NCBI GenBank assembly: GCA_001304105.1
Contig: LJUR01000015.1
Coordinates: 1 to 49,477, forward strand
Direction of reading: 5' to 3'
Length of the DNA stretch: 49,477 nt
DNA from: Deltaproteobacteria bacterium SM23_61
GTDB lineage: Bacteria > Desulfobacterota > SM23-61
The notes below the pieces were generated by a model. That model did not search any database and was not told the origin of the DNA. It saw only the letters and a program-made list of their open reading frames with translations. The stretch's first letter is position 1. Every line of letters begins with the position of its first letter. Below are positions 24,880-33,575 of the stretch, one piece after another. The position numbers were made by a program, and so were the translations under genes.

Positions 24880-25467
24880 CCCCACTCGAAAAAGGTAATT
24901 CATTCAAACACATGGCCCCACCTGGCGGTCACAGGCAAATATGAAGTCGAGCACGGCAAGAGCATCCAAAAGATGGGGACCATTCTTGCCTCTGGCGGGA
25001 ACGTTTGGAAAGAAATCGAACCCGCCAAACCTTTGCTATTAAATGATTTCGCCTGCTTTTCCCCTAAAACGATCGGCCAGTTATGCGGTTATAAAAACCA
25101 TATAATCGGCGATTTGATCGCCGTCGAATTAGGTACCGGCACGGGCAGGAAACTCTTGGGTTTCCCTTCCCGGGCTCCTTTTTCTCTGGCCTATGCCTCC
25201 GGTCGACCCGATTACGTATTCCTTTCGGTAGACACCCGCTCGGATTCGCCAGAGAAGCAGTGGGCTCCCTATTGGGGAGAGATTTTAGCGGTGGCCACGG
25301 ATGGCTCGGGGAAGACCATCCGTCTGGCCCATCATCGTTCGCGAAAGGTCGGGAGCTATTCGACCTACCCTCATATCCTCGTCAACAACAAGGGAACGAA
25401 GACTGTTTTCCAGAGCACTTTTGGGATTGGAGGACCCGACCTATACCTGATCGATTTCCATCCCTAG
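24880..25467 (+). pseudogene. 5'-truncated gene, C-terminal part of a propeller-like protein
   Basis: Open frame of 195 codons with coding character that starts right after a stop at 24877-24879 and has no good start (first ATG 24973). It reads TWPHLAVTGKYEVEHGK, GDLIAVELGTGTGRKL, DYVFLSVDTRSD, GEILAVATDGSGKTIRLAHH and ends YSTYPHILVNNKGTKTVFQS followed by DLYLIDFHP. Repeated strand-turn patterns suggest the last blades of a WD40/TolB-like propeller; the precise family is not recognised. The N-terminal part is absent: the sequence immediately upstream belongs to the tctC promoter region. A strong terminator follows. Confidence 0.6.
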
Positions 25468-25499
25468 GGGGGGCCAAAAGCAATTACCTTCTGGAGGGC

Positions 25500-25534
25500 A
25501 TCTGGCCTCAGGGTACTGAGGCCAGATTTTTTTT
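25500..25534 (+). terminator. Rho-independent terminator with a perfect 12-bp stem
   Basis: ATCTGGCCTCAG (25500-25511), loop GGTA, CTGAGGCCAGAT (25516-25527), then eight T to 25534. It lies 33 bp after the propeller-like gene fragment. Oriented for plus-strand transcripts only. Confidence 0.93.
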
Positions 25535-25619
25535 AGCGATATGCATACTCGATCGGAAGAAATATTGAGCGGGGACGAGAGGCAGAAATTAAAAAGAGAT
25601 GCGTTCATACCGGGCGCGA

Positions 25620-26600
25620 CTATGAATAACCGGCTCTCTCCTCTATCTTCTTTAGGACTTCACCCACCTTTGGAATCCAGTGCCCATCCAAAGACTTCTT
25701 CAGCTCGTTTAAAGTTCTGATCGCTCTCTCTGTCCCCATCTTTCCCAGGGCGTCGCAGATGGCTCCTAAGGCCGAATCCGTGAGCGGGTTCTTTTGGAAC
25801 AGGCCGCCCCACCGCTTGATTCCCCTCTTCTCCAGGATCTCCAGGAGGATCTCTTCCGGGGTTTCTCCGGCGACCTGCAGGTTCCCCAGGGTGCCGAAGG
25901 CATGGTAGATCTGGGTTTCGATCTGGTCCATCTGCGGGGACGGGGAGGCGTTGATTTGCTTTAGCATTTGCACCATTTTTTCGAGTCCCTGCTCGCTTCG
26001 AATCATCCCCAGACACCAGACCGCCATCTTGCGTACTTCGATGTGCGGATCGCGAAGGCCGGCAAGAAAGACCTCCTCCCCCTCCCTTGCGGTGATCAAG
26101 CAAAGGGTATGAAGGGCCTGGACCCTCAATTTCGGGTGTTCATGAGAGATGTATCTTGGGAGAACCTTCAACAGAGGCGTCTTCCACTCCGGGGACTTTA
26201 TCTCTCCGAGTACTCTCAGGATATCGATCGTGGTCTCCGCGGGGGCCATCTGGCTCTCCAGCTCTTCGAGGAGATGGGCCGTCGCCGCCGGTCCGATCTG
26301 GATTAATGCTTCACCGGCATTCTTTCTCACCCACTGGTCTTTGCTGGTTTTCAGAATGTCCAGCAGACCGGGGATGGCCGCGCCTTCTAGGGCGATAAAA
26401 AGGGGAACGATGGCCATCCGAATCTCTTTCTTATTGGCCAGGAATTTTTCCTTGAGCAAGAGCGGGGCGGGCCCCTGGCCGAGCACCTCCAAGATCATTC
26501 CGGCCAATCCCGTCCAGCGGGTGTACTTCTTCAGAGCGGAGAAGATATGGTTTACTTCCGTATACCGATCCCTCTTGATGAGTTCGGGAATCATTTCCAC
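25620..26600 (-). CDS. HEAT-repeat protein (possibly the 3' half of a split gene)
   Basis: 326-residue helical-repeat protein. Recurrent units such as LLDILKTSKDQWVRKNAGEAL, LLKVLPRYISHEHPKLRVQAL and FLAGLRDPHIEVRKMAVWCL are HEAT/PBS-lyase-like repeats, used for protein-protein scaffolding. No Shine-Dalgarno is visible before ATG 26600, and the same frame stays open upstream into the end of the previous gene, reading CEFLEIAQSFVEMIPELI. This suggests that the two neighbouring ORFs are one gene interrupted by a one-base deletion near 26625, or that they are coupled. Function unknown. Confidence 0.7.
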   Translation of the reverse strand: MEMIPELIKRDRYTEVNHIFSALKKYTRWTGLAGMILEVLGQGPAPLLLKEKFLANKKEIRMAIVPLFIALEGAAIPGLLDILKTSKDQWVRKNAGEALIQIGPAATAHLLEELESQMAPAETTIDILRVLGEIKSPEWKTPLLKVLPRYISHEHPKLRVQALHTLCLITAREGEEVFLAGLRDPHIEVRKMAVWCLGMIRSEQGLEKMVQMLKQINASPSPQMDQIETQIYHAFGTLGNLQVAGETPEEILLEILEKRGIKRWGGLFQKNPLTDSALGAICDALGKMGTERAIRTLNELKKSLDGHWIPKVGEVLKKIEERAGYS

Positions 26601-26611
26601 AAAGGACTGGG

Positions 26612-27712
26612 CTATTTCGAGAAATTCACAGGATCGCTGAGGAATCGATCGGTCTGCATTTCCACCAGGATCTTCTTTCTGAGATTGGGGGGCAGATTTT
26701 CGAAGTCTATGAGTTCATGGCGGAAGAATTCTTCGAGAAGGATTTCCGCTTGGGTGGTTCCTGTTTCCATCAACCGTTGATAGATCTTGGCCGCAAGCCG
26801 GTCTGATTTTTTCTCCAGAGAATTTTTTTTCTGAAGTTGCTTGAGCTGGAGATGCTCCTTCAGGAAGAGTTGAACGGTATCAAAAAAATGGGAGATATGG
26901 ATGGAGGAAATGATCCCATCCTCGATGAACTCTTCCGGGTTTTCCGGGGTGGCCGCCAGGTCGCTGTTCCGCAGGACGGCGCAGAGGAGGTCGGGGTGGC
27001 GGATGGGCCGGATCCCGTCCTGGATGAGCTTTCTCCGAATTTCCTGGAGTTCCTCTCCGGACATCTTATGGAAAAGGGGGACCATTTTCAGGTCTTTCCG
27101 CAACCTGGAAAGCATGAGCCGGACTCTCCAGGGCATCTCCCGGGCGGGGGCCAGAAGTTCTTCGTTGAAGACGTAGGAGATGTTGAAAACCCCCTGGCGG
27201 CAAAGGGTTTGGGCGAAATTCTCCTGGTCCTCTTTTTTGTGGATGTCCACCAGGGACGGTTCGCTCATGATATCGACGAAATGAATGAACTCCGTTCCGT
27301 CCATCCGGCTTTTCAGGGTCAGGCTGACCAGGTCTTTGCGCTCCAAGTATTTGACCATTCGGGGGACATAAAGCTCCCCCATCCCTTTGGCCATCATCCG
27401 GGTCAATCTCTGGGCCTCGGGGAAGAGCCCTTCCAACAGGACCTCCTTTCGCTCCTGGTCTTCCTTTACCAGGAAGGTCAGTTCCCCCTCCTGTTCGAAG
27501 AAACTCTTGAACTGCTGGTAGAGCCCTTCCTTTGCCCGCTTCGATTCGGGGTGTTCGGAGGTATAGTACCCGGTCCTCAAGAACGCCTGGATCAGGTGAA
27601 GCATGAAGTCGGTAAGCTTCGGCTGGAGGTCTTCGAGGGAGGGGTGTCTCTCCGGTGGATGGCTTGTCTGGATGGTTTTGTTTGAATCGAAAACTGTCAT
27701 AGCCGTACCCAC
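26612..27712 (-). CDS. Conserved hypothetical protein upstream of the HEAT-repeat gene
   Basis: 366-residue soluble protein without a family I can name. It is rich in charged helices. The opening part (QPKLTDFMLHLIQAFLRTGYYTSEHPES) resembles the start of HEAT-type signalling scaffolds, followed by a mixed domain (FLVKEDQERKEVLLEGLFPEA) and a helical C terminus ending DRFLSDPVNFSK. Its stop is 12 bp before the next ATG. A -1 shift near the end would fuse it with the HEAT protein into a product of about 700 residues. The start may be ATG 27712 or the Met five codons later. Confidence 0.6.
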   Translation of the reverse strand: MGTAMTVFDSNKTIQTSHPPERHPSLEDLQPKLTDFMLHLIQAFLRTGYYTSEHPESKRAKEGLYQQFKSFFEQEGELTFLVKEDQERKEVLLEGLFPEAQRLTRMMAKGMGELYVPRMVKYLERKDLVSLTLKSRMDGTEFIHFVDIMSEPSLVDIHKKEDQENFAQTLCRQGVFNISYVFNEELLAPAREMPWRVRLMLSRLRKDLKMVPLFHKMSGEELQEIRRKLIQDGIRPIRHPDLLCAVLRNSDLAATPENPEEFIEDGIISSIHISHFFDTVQLFLKEHLQLKQLQKKNSLEKKSDRLAAKIYQRLMETGTTQAEILLEEFFRHELIDFENLPPNLRKKILVEMQTDRFLSDPVNFSK

Positions 27713-28035
27713 GGGGTTCGAAAGTCCTGCATCTGCGCTTCAATGGATGGGGGAGGGGTCACTTCCGTCCCCCCTGCAAAAAACCTCTGGACCCCCGTAT
27801 TTCTATCGGATGTTTTGGGATTTTTCTTTAAAAATCAAGGGGAAATCGTGCTTTTTTAGCTTAATTCTGAGGATTTAGGGGAAGTCGGGGAGGGTACGGC
27901 CGGGTTAATCGTTAATCGTTATTAATTATTAGTTATTGGGTACTCGCAACTGGCCCGCAAAATTATTGATGACCAGCGACCATAGACAAATAAGGTATAG
28001 GGTGTAACGAATAACCTTCCTTGTTACTGACTACT
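27713..28035. repeat. Spacer with GTTATTAGTTATTGGGTACTCG-type degenerate repeats
   Basis: No gene is seen. 27900-28029 carries TTAATCGTTAATCGTTATT words and a block (about 27930-27990) that is repeated in diverged form at 28300-28350 beyond the IS-derived element. The 28360-28390 part has four tandem GAATAAC(G) words. The element at 28036 has inserted into this repeat. Confidence 0.55.
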
Positions 28036-28292
28036 TGACAACGTTCATGACATCGTGGACAAATTTAACGTTCAGCACATCGTGGACTGATGCTAAATGA
28101 GCGATTAGACTGCCCCAAATTCTAAACATCTAAAAAGCAACCTCCTCAGCGAAACACCAAGTAGAGAGATAGGAACAGGACTTGCGATAACGCTTATAAA
28201 GTTATAATGATGACTCAGCAGTGAATTCTGGGGGCCTGGAGTCCACGATGTCGTGACCATTTTTCCTGTCCACGATGTGCTGAACGTTGTCA
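28036..28292. mobile_element. IS-derived MITE (257 bp, 6-bp target duplication)
   Basis: Long terminal inverted repeats: the left end TGACAACGTTCATGACATCG is answered at the right by CACGATGTGCTGAACGTTGT plus CA, and each end holds two copies of the ACATCGTGGAC word (arms of about 50 bp). Flanking direct repeats ACTACT lie at 28030-28035 and 28293-28298. Ends of TG...CA and multiple inner binding words suggest an IS481- or IS3-like parent (inference). No transposase remains. Confidence 0.85.
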
Positions 28293-28392
28293 ACTACTCG
28301 TTATTAGTTACCCGTAACTGGTCCGCGAAATTGAGGATTATCGACTAGAAATGGATGACGAATAACGAATAACGTATAACGAATAACGAGTT

Positions 28393-29346
28393 TTAGGCTT
28401 TCTTCTTGAACCAATCCTGGACGCTTCCGTAGATTCCCTTGGGCAGGAAGATGATCAGGAGCACCAGCGCCAGCCCGTAAATGATCTGTGAGAACCCTAC
28501 GAAGGTGCTGCCGTAAACCACCCGGAAATATTCCTCCAGGGAAACGATCAGGGCCGTACCCACCGTAGGACCCCAGAGACTGAACATTCCCCCCAGGATG
28601 GCTTTAAATGCGATCTCCAGCGAAGGGGCTACTCCGGAGAGCGTATGAGGGTTCAGATAGGTAATGTACTGGGCGTAAAGAACCGCGCCGATGGCGGTCA
28701 GGAAGGCGCTGATCATGGTGATAACCATTTTATAGCGGATGATCCCCACCCCCAGGGTGGAGGCGGCGATCTCGTCCTCTCCGATCGCCCGGAGGGCTTT
28801 CTGCATCCTGGACCGGTCGATCCATTTCCAGACCAGGAGACCCAGGATGAGAAATGCCAGGGAAACATAATAGAAATGGATTTTTTCCTCCGACTGGAAG
28901 TAGAAGAGAGAGGTGCCCTTGGATTTCAGGGTAAACCCCAGGGATCCCCCGGTGATGTCCCGGAAGGCGATGAGGGTGAGGGCCACGACCTCTCCCAAGG
29001 CCAGCGTGACCAGGGCAAAATAGTCGCCGATGACTCCGAACCGGAAGCAGGCGTAGCCGATCACCACCGCCAGACCCACGGCGGCCAGACCCCCCAGGAG
29101 CATTCCCACCCACGGGGTGAGTCCGTAAAAATTGAACAGCAATCCGGTAGTGTAGGCTCCCACTCCCAGAAAGGCCCCGTGCCCGAGGGAAACCAGGCCG
29201 AAGCGTCCCATGTAAGACCAGGCGGTGGTGATGAAGGACCAGATGAAGATCAAGGTCCCGATATGGAGGAGATAGGGAGAAGGAACGAAGTAGGGAAAGA
29301 CACCGACGGCGGCAAAAACAAGGATGACGGTGAGGGTGGCGGCCAA
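28393..29346 (-). CDS. livM: Branched-chain amino acid ABC transporter permease LivM
   Basis: 317-residue inner-membrane permease with about eight to ten segments. Contains FGLVSLGHGAFLGVGAY and the LivM-type cytoplasmic loop ALRAIGEDEIAASTLGV that couples to the ATPases. Last gene of the minus-strand livKGFHM-like set, 10 bp after livH. Ligands of such systems range from Leu/Ile/Val to aromatic acids and amides. Confidence 0.92.
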   Translation of the reverse strand: MAATLTVILVFAAVGVFPYFVPSPYLLHIGTLIFIWSFITTAWSYMGRFGLVSLGHGAFLGVGAYTTGLLFNFYGLTPWVGMLLGGLAAVGLAVVIGYACFRFGVIGDYFALVTLALGEVVALTLIAFRDITGGSLGFTLKSKGTSLFYFQSEEKIHFYYVSLAFLILGLLVWKWIDRSRMQKALRAIGEDEIAASTLGVGIIRYKMVITMISAFLTAIGAVLYAQYITYLNPHTLSGVAPSLEIAFKAILGGMFSLWGPTVGTALIVSLEEYFRVVYGSTFVGFSQIIYGLALVLLIIFLPKGIYGSVQDWFKKKA

Positions 29347-29356
29347 AAGATTCCTC

Positions 29357-30229
29357 CTATTTGGACACCCGAATCCCCAGGAGGCCCTGAGGTCGAATCA
29401 GGATGACGGAGATGAATATAACCAGTACGATGATGTCGGCAATCTCCGTCGAGGTGAGAACCGCGGAGACGGAGGTCACGACCCCGATGATAAAGGCCCC
29501 GATGAAACCACCCAGGAGATTTCCCATGCCGCCCAACACGACGATGATGAAGGCCATCAGGGTGAAACTTCCCCCGAAATGGGGATGAACGGCGTAGATG
29601 GGGGAGAAGAAAGCGGCGATCAATCCGGTGAGGATTCCGCCCGCGGCCATGGTGATGAAGTAAATCATCCGGGGATTGATCCCCATGAGACGGGCACTGT
29701 CCAGATCCTGGGCGATGGAACGAATCGCCAACCCGAGATAGGTCCGGTTCAAGAACAGGTACAGCCCCCACAGGGTCAGCAGGGCCCCGAAGAAGGCGAT
29801 GAGATTGGAGGTCCGGAGAAAAACGTTTCCGATGTGGATGAGAGGAAGCTGGATGTTGATCCCCCTCAGGTCCGCTCCCCAGACGACCTGGGCGGCATTC
29901 TCCACCACGATGGTCAAACCGGCCAGGGCCAGGAGCTGGGTCAAAGGGTTCGCCTTGGCCTTGAGGAGGGGATTGATGACCAGGAGTTGCAGCACGAGGC
30001 CCACGATTCCCATCACCGGCAGGGCGATGATACAGGACAGGATCACCGGGAGGTGCATCTGCACCGCCAGGGTGTAGACCACGTACATTCCCAGCATCAC
30101 GCACTGGCCGTAGGCCAGGTGGATGATCTTGACCACGCCGAAGATCAGGTTCATCCCGAAGGCCAGGAGGGCCAGGACCCCCCCGAGGAGGATCCCGTTC
30201 ACGATGGAATTGAGAAGCAGTTCAGTCAT
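29357..30229 (-). CDS. livH: Branched-chain amino acid ABC transporter permease LivH
   Basis: 290-residue permease. Typical LivH N terminus (NSIVNGILLGGVLALLAFGMNLIFGVVKIIHLAYG) and coupling loop AIRSIAQDLDSARLMGI. Pairs with LivM to form the channel. It follows livF with only 3 bp between, so the genes are co-transcribed. Confidence 0.92.
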   Translation of the reverse strand: MTELLLNSIVNGILLGGVLALLAFGMNLIFGVVKIIHLAYGQCVMLGMYVVYTLAVQMHLPVILSCIIALPVMGIVGLVLQLLVINPLLKAKANPLTQLLALAGLTIVVENAAQVVWGADLRGINIQLPLIHIGNVFLRTSNLIAFFGALLTLWGLYLFLNRTYLGLAIRSIAQDLDSARLMGINPRMIYFITMAAGGILTGLIAAFFSPIYAVHPHFGGSFTLMAFIIVVLGGMGNLLGGFIGAFIIGVVTSVSAVLTSTEIADIIVLVIFISVILIRPQGLLGIRVSK

Positions 30230-30232
30230 AGC

Positions 30233-30937
30233 CTACAATCCGATGTAAGCCTTTTTGATGTAATCGTCTTCCAGAAAGGTCTTGCGGGGCCCTTCCTTGA
30301 CGATCCGTCCGGACTCGATAAGGTAAGCCCGGTCGGAAAGCTGGAGGCCCTTGCGCACGTTCTGTTCCACCATCAGAATGGCGTACCCCTGGGATTTGAT
30401 CTGGTGGACGAATTCAAAAACCCGGGTTACCACCCGGGGGGCCAGGCCCGAGGAGGGCTCGTCCAGGAGGATCAGCTTGGGCCGGGACATGAGGCTTCGG
30501 GCGATGGCCAGCATCTGCCGTTCGCCCCCGCTCAGGGTGTCGGCGTACTGCCTCTTCCGTTCGTCGAGGATGGGAAAGAGGCCATAAATTTCCTTCAGGG
30601 TGGCGGTCGCCTCGCCGCGGGCCCTGGGCAGAAAAGACCCCACCCTGAGGTTTTCATAGACGGACAACTGGGGAAAGAGGCGCCCCCCTTCGGGGACCTG
30701 GGCAATTCCCAGTTCGACGATCTCATGGGCGGGCATCCTATCGAGGCGATTGCCCAGGAAGGTGATGCTTCCCGAACGGGGCTGGAGGAGGCCGGAGATG
30801 GTCTTGAGGAGGGTAGATTTCCCCGCCCCGTTGGGCCCCACGGTGATCACCGTTTCCCCCTCGGAAACCCGCAGGGAAACATCGAAGATGGCCTGAAATT
30901 CCCCGTAGAAGACGCTGACCTTCTCTATTTCAAGCAT
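30233..30937 (-). CDS. livF: Branched-chain amino acid ABC transporter ATPase LivF
   Basis: 234-residue ATPase starting MLEIEKVSVFYGEFQAIF (ATG at 30937). The frame extends 16 codons further upstream into livG, but this start matches the family and gives an 8-bp overlap with livG. Walker A GPNGAGKST, Q-loop, signature LSGGERQ, Walker B LILLDEPSSGL and the switch His are all standard. Confidence 0.93.
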   Translation of the reverse strand: MLEIEKVSVFYGEFQAIFDVSLRVSEGETVITVGPNGAGKSTLLKTISGLLQPRSGSITFLGNRLDRMPAHEIVELGIAQVPEGGRLFPQLSVYENLRVGSFLPRARGEATATLKEIYGLFPILDERKRQYADTLSGGERQMLAIARSLMSRPKLILLDEPSSGLAPRVVTRVFEFVHQIKSQGYAILMVEQNVRKGLQLSDRAYLIESGRIVKEGPRKTFLEDDYIKKAYIGL

Positions 30938-31670
30938 GGCTGCCGGTCTCTTCCTCTCCCAGGTAAGCCTCGATGACCTTGGCATTCTTGGAAATTTCCT
31001 CCGGGGTTCCCTCGGCGATGATCTGTCCGTAGTCCAGGACGGTCACCCGCTCCACCAGGTTCATGAGGGCGCCCATGATGTGCTCCACCCAGACGATGGT
31101 GATCTTCAATTCTTCCCGGATCTTTTTCAGCACCTGGGAGGCCAGGGCGATCTCTTCCTGGTTGAGCCCGCTCATGATCTCGTCCGCCAGGAGGAGTTTG
31201 GGATGGGTGGCCAGGGCCCGGGCCAGCTCCAGGCGGCGGAGGTTGCCGGCGGTCAACTCCCCGGGCATGGTGTTCTCCTCGGCTTTGAGCCCCACGAATT
31301 CCAACCATCTTCGGGCTTCGGACCGGGCGTCTTCCTTGCCGGAAACCTCGGGGCCTTTTCCGAAAAGGGCTCCCAGCATGACATTTTCGAACACGGTCAT
31401 CTCTCGGAAAGGACGGGGAATCTGAAAAGAACGAGTGATCCCGGCATGGCAGATCCGGTCCGGGGTGTGGGGGGTAATGTCTTCCCCCAAAAATTTTACC
31501 TTACCCGCCGAAGCGGGGTAGACCCCGGAGACGACGTTAAAGATCGTCGTCTTCCCGGACCCGTTGGGGCCGATGAGGCCGCGGAACTCCCCTTCCTCCA
31601 CCTTGAGGTTGATCTGCTTCAGGGCCTGGAAGTGGCCGAAAAATCGGTCGATCTGGATGAGCTCTAGCAT
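30930..31670 (-). CDS. livG: Branched-chain amino acid ABC transporter ATPase LivG, variant signature
   Basis: 246-residue ATPase, partner of LivF. Walker A GPNGSGKTT is normal, and the LivG-type insert HAGITRSFQIPRPFREMTVFENV is present. The ABC signature reads LTAGNLRRLELARAL instead of the usual L-S/P-x-G-Q form, and Walker B ends LLLADEIMSGL with DEI in place of DEP. The catalytic Glu is kept, so activity is still expected. Overlaps livF by 8 bp. Confidence 0.9.
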   Translation of the reverse strand: MLELIQIDRFFGHFQALKQINLKVEEGEFRGLIGPNGSGKTTIFNVVSGVYPASAGKVKFLGEDITPHTPDRICHAGITRSFQIPRPFREMTVFENVMLGALFGKGPEVSGKEDARSEARRWLEFVGLKAEENTMPGELTAGNLRRLELARALATHPKLLLADEIMSGLNQEEIALASQVLKKIREELKITIVWVEHIMGALMNLVERVTVLDYGQIIAEGTPEEISKNAKVIEAYLGEEETGSHA

Positions 31671-31708
31671 GACATCGAGAGAAAGGACCTTCCTGAATTC
31701 TTCGCAAA

Positions 31709-31735
31709 TAGGGGCGGGTTTGAAACCCGCCCCTA
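31709..31735. repeat. Palindrome TAGGGGCGGGTTT-G-AAACCCGCCCCTA
   Basis: Perfect 13-bp arms (31709-31721 and 31723-31735) around one base, located between livK and livG. The sequence type is a widespread REP-like palindrome. On the minus-strand transcript it could act as a stem that trims or attenuates the mRNA, leaving more livK than livG message (inference). Confidence 0.85.
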
Positions 31736-31765
31736 CGGCTTAAGAATAGTCCCTGTCCGAAGATT

Positions 31766-33064
31766 TTATTTGACCGCCATCGGCCAATCCTTGGGGGCCG
31801 GGAGCTTGGCCTCGATCGTCTTCAGGGCGTTCGGCCAGACGATCTCCACTTTCCCCTTCACCCACTGCATGACGACCGGGTAGCACCGTGAATTCTGGCC
31901 GGCGTATTTATGTCCGGGGGGATAGAACTTCACGCCATAGCCTGAGGGAGTCCCTCCCTCGGGAATGTCGATCTGCCGGGCCGCTTTCTGGATGTTGTCA
32001 GCTGTGGGGGTCCCGTATTTCTTGACCGCCAGCTCCATGGTCTGGAATAGAACCCAGGCGTGCCCGAACCCCATCGTGGCGTGGGCCGGGGGAGAGGGTT
32101 CTTTATATTTATCGTTATACCGCTTGAGGAACTCGTCGATAATCGACCCGATCCCCGCCTTTAGCTTGCTTTTATCCAGGTTCTGCGCGGGAGCCGGGTC
32201 GATGTTGTACGTGTACTGGACGATTTCTGGGGGAAGCTGTTTTTCCAGGTTGGGGAAGTTGGCCCAGCCGGCCCCGTGGCCGATCATGGCCTTGGTCTGG
32301 AACCCCATTTCCCGGGCCTGGCGCATGAAAAGAACGATATCCGGGTAATAACCGGTGTTCAGAACTGCGTCCGGTTTGGCCGCCTTCAGCTTCAGAACCA
32401 GAGAAGAAAGGTCCTTGGCCTTGTGGTCGTACCCTTCGTTCAGGACGACCTTCATTTTATATTTTTCCGCCAGGGCGAGGTTGGCGGTCTTCACGCTTAC
32501 CCCATAAGGTCCGTCTTCGTAGGTGACCGCCACTTTGACGTCGCTGGGACTCTTATAACCCAGCTTGGAAAGGTTGTCTTTCAGGAACTCCACCGAGCTC
32601 TTTCCCCACTGGGAGCCCATAGCCTGGGGGCGGAAAACGTAGGTCAGCTTCCTATCTTGCACCACCTTGTCGGAAATAGAAATGGTGATCCAGAGGATGG
32701 TGTTGTTTTTTTCACAGATCGGGGCCAGGGGTACAGCGATGGAGCTGGAATAGATTCCCAGGATGACCGGGACTTTTTCCACGTTGATCAGGCGTTCGAC
32801 CTCACGGATGGCCACGTCAGGGCTGGATTGGGCATCGGCTTCCACGGGAACGATGTCGTACTTTTTGAGGATCCCGCCCCGGGCATTCCACATGTCAATG
32901 GCTATGAGGGCGCCTCTCTGCCCGGCCAATCCCCCCGCCAGCGCCAGCGACCCGGTGACCGAGTGCATGACTGCGACCTTGACTTTTTCTTTTGCCCACC
33001 CGGGTGCGGATGGAAGGGCGAAGAACAAAGACACGATCAAAAGGGCCACAAGGATCTTTTTCAT
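31766..33064 (-). CDS. livK: Branched-chain amino acid-type ABC substrate-binding protein
   Basis: 432-residue periplasmic receptor with signal peptide (residues 1-24, ends APGWA). The type I periplasmic-binding fold starts VKVAVMHSVTGSLALAGGLAGQRGALIAIDMWNARGG-like, shown by VMHSVTGSLALAG and EKVPVILGIYSSSIAVPLAPI. It is longer than E. coli LivK (about 370), as in the subfamily that binds aromatic or amide ligands. AGGAGGAG precedes the ATG. First gene of the set; a REP-like palindrome separates it from livG by 95 bp. Confidence 0.9.
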   Translation of the reverse strand: MKKILVALLIVSLFFALPSAPGWAKEKVKVAVMHSVTGSLALAGGLAGQRGALIAIDMWNARGGILKKYDIVPVEADAQSSPDVAIREVERLINVEKVPVILGIYSSSIAVPLAPICEKNNTILWITISISDKVVQDRKLTYVFRPQAMGSQWGKSSVEFLKDNLSKLGYKSPSDVKVAVTYEDGPYGVSVKTANLALAEKYKMKVVLNEGYDHKAKDLSSLVLKLKAAKPDAVLNTGYYPDIVLFMRQAREMGFQTKAMIGHGAGWANFPNLEKQLPPEIVQYTYNIDPAPAQNLDKSKLKAGIGSIIDEFLKRYNDKYKEPSPPAHATMGFGHAWVLFQTMELAVKKYGTPTADNIQKAARQIDIPEGGTPSGYGVKFYPPGHKYAGQNSRCYPVVMQWVKGKVEIVWPNALKTIEAKLPAPKDWPMAVK

Positions 33065-33258
33065 GTCTCCTCCTTTCGGGGTAATAGAAAATCGGATTTT
33101 TTCTGGGTAACAAGAATCGGCGTAAAAGATTCTAGGAAAAAAGGGATAGAATTGTCAAGCTGATTTTATAGATTTCAATAAGGCCTGGATGTGGAGGGTG
33201 AAGACCCTGGGTTTGGGACTTGAGGAAGGCAAGCGGGAACCGGAGAAGGGGAGGGTTT

Positions 33259-33540
33259 TTAATGGGACTTCTGGCCGCTTCCTTCTTTTTCGATATCTCC
33301 ACAGAGATCTTCGATCCAGTCTTTCCCGGAATCTTTGGCTTTTTGCGCCCGGGATACTTTCGGCGGGTCCCCGGAGGAATGGTTCAGGATGATGATGACC
33401 ATCTCGGTGTTTTTCGCCCCCTTCGTTTCTCCCCTGCGGCAGGGGGAAATCTTCTCCCGGATTTTGGCGTTGAGCTTCAGAATCAAATCTACGAGCTCGG
33501 TGAAGGATCGAGCCGAAGGTTCCTTGCCGGAAGCTCCCAT
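33259..33540 (-). CDS. Small hydrophilic hypothetical protein downstream of the ATPase
   Basis: 93-codon ORF from ATG 33540, 35 bp after the MoxR/ChlI-like gene on the same strand. Reads SARSFTELVDLILKLNAKIREK, KNTEMVIIILNHSS and a Lys/Glu-rich end. The frame continues upstream over the end of the ATPase gene (to 33810), but that part is its antisense-frame shadow. No family recognised; the evidence is position and amphipathic helix content only. Confidence 0.4.
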   Translation of the reverse strand: MGASGKEPSARSFTELVDLILKLNAKIREKISPCRRGETKGAKNTEMVIIILNHSSGDPPKVSRAQKAKDSGKDWIEDLCGDIEKEGSGQKSH

Positions 33541-33575
33541 CTCTTTTATCCCCTTTTTTATCTTCTTCCTCGTCC

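Noticed and set aside
24870..24975. TGA at 24877 before the propeller-like fragment as recoding
   Set aside because: Upstream codons in that frame do not look like protein, and no stem-loop of SECIS type follows.
27705..27725. GGGGTTCGAAAGTCC resembling a tRNA T-arm
   Set aside because: No acceptor stem, anticodon arm or CCA partner is found around it.
29324..30976. 550-codon plus-strand ORF across livH and livF
   Set aside because: Antisense shadow of two overlapping, clearly recognisable transporter genes; composition is low-complexity (Asp, Gly, His, Gln).
31709..31735. Palindrome between livK and livG as a Rho-independent terminator
   Set aside because: No T run on the minus-strand side, and the sequence is a widespread REP-like palindrome. 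Kept as a repeat.
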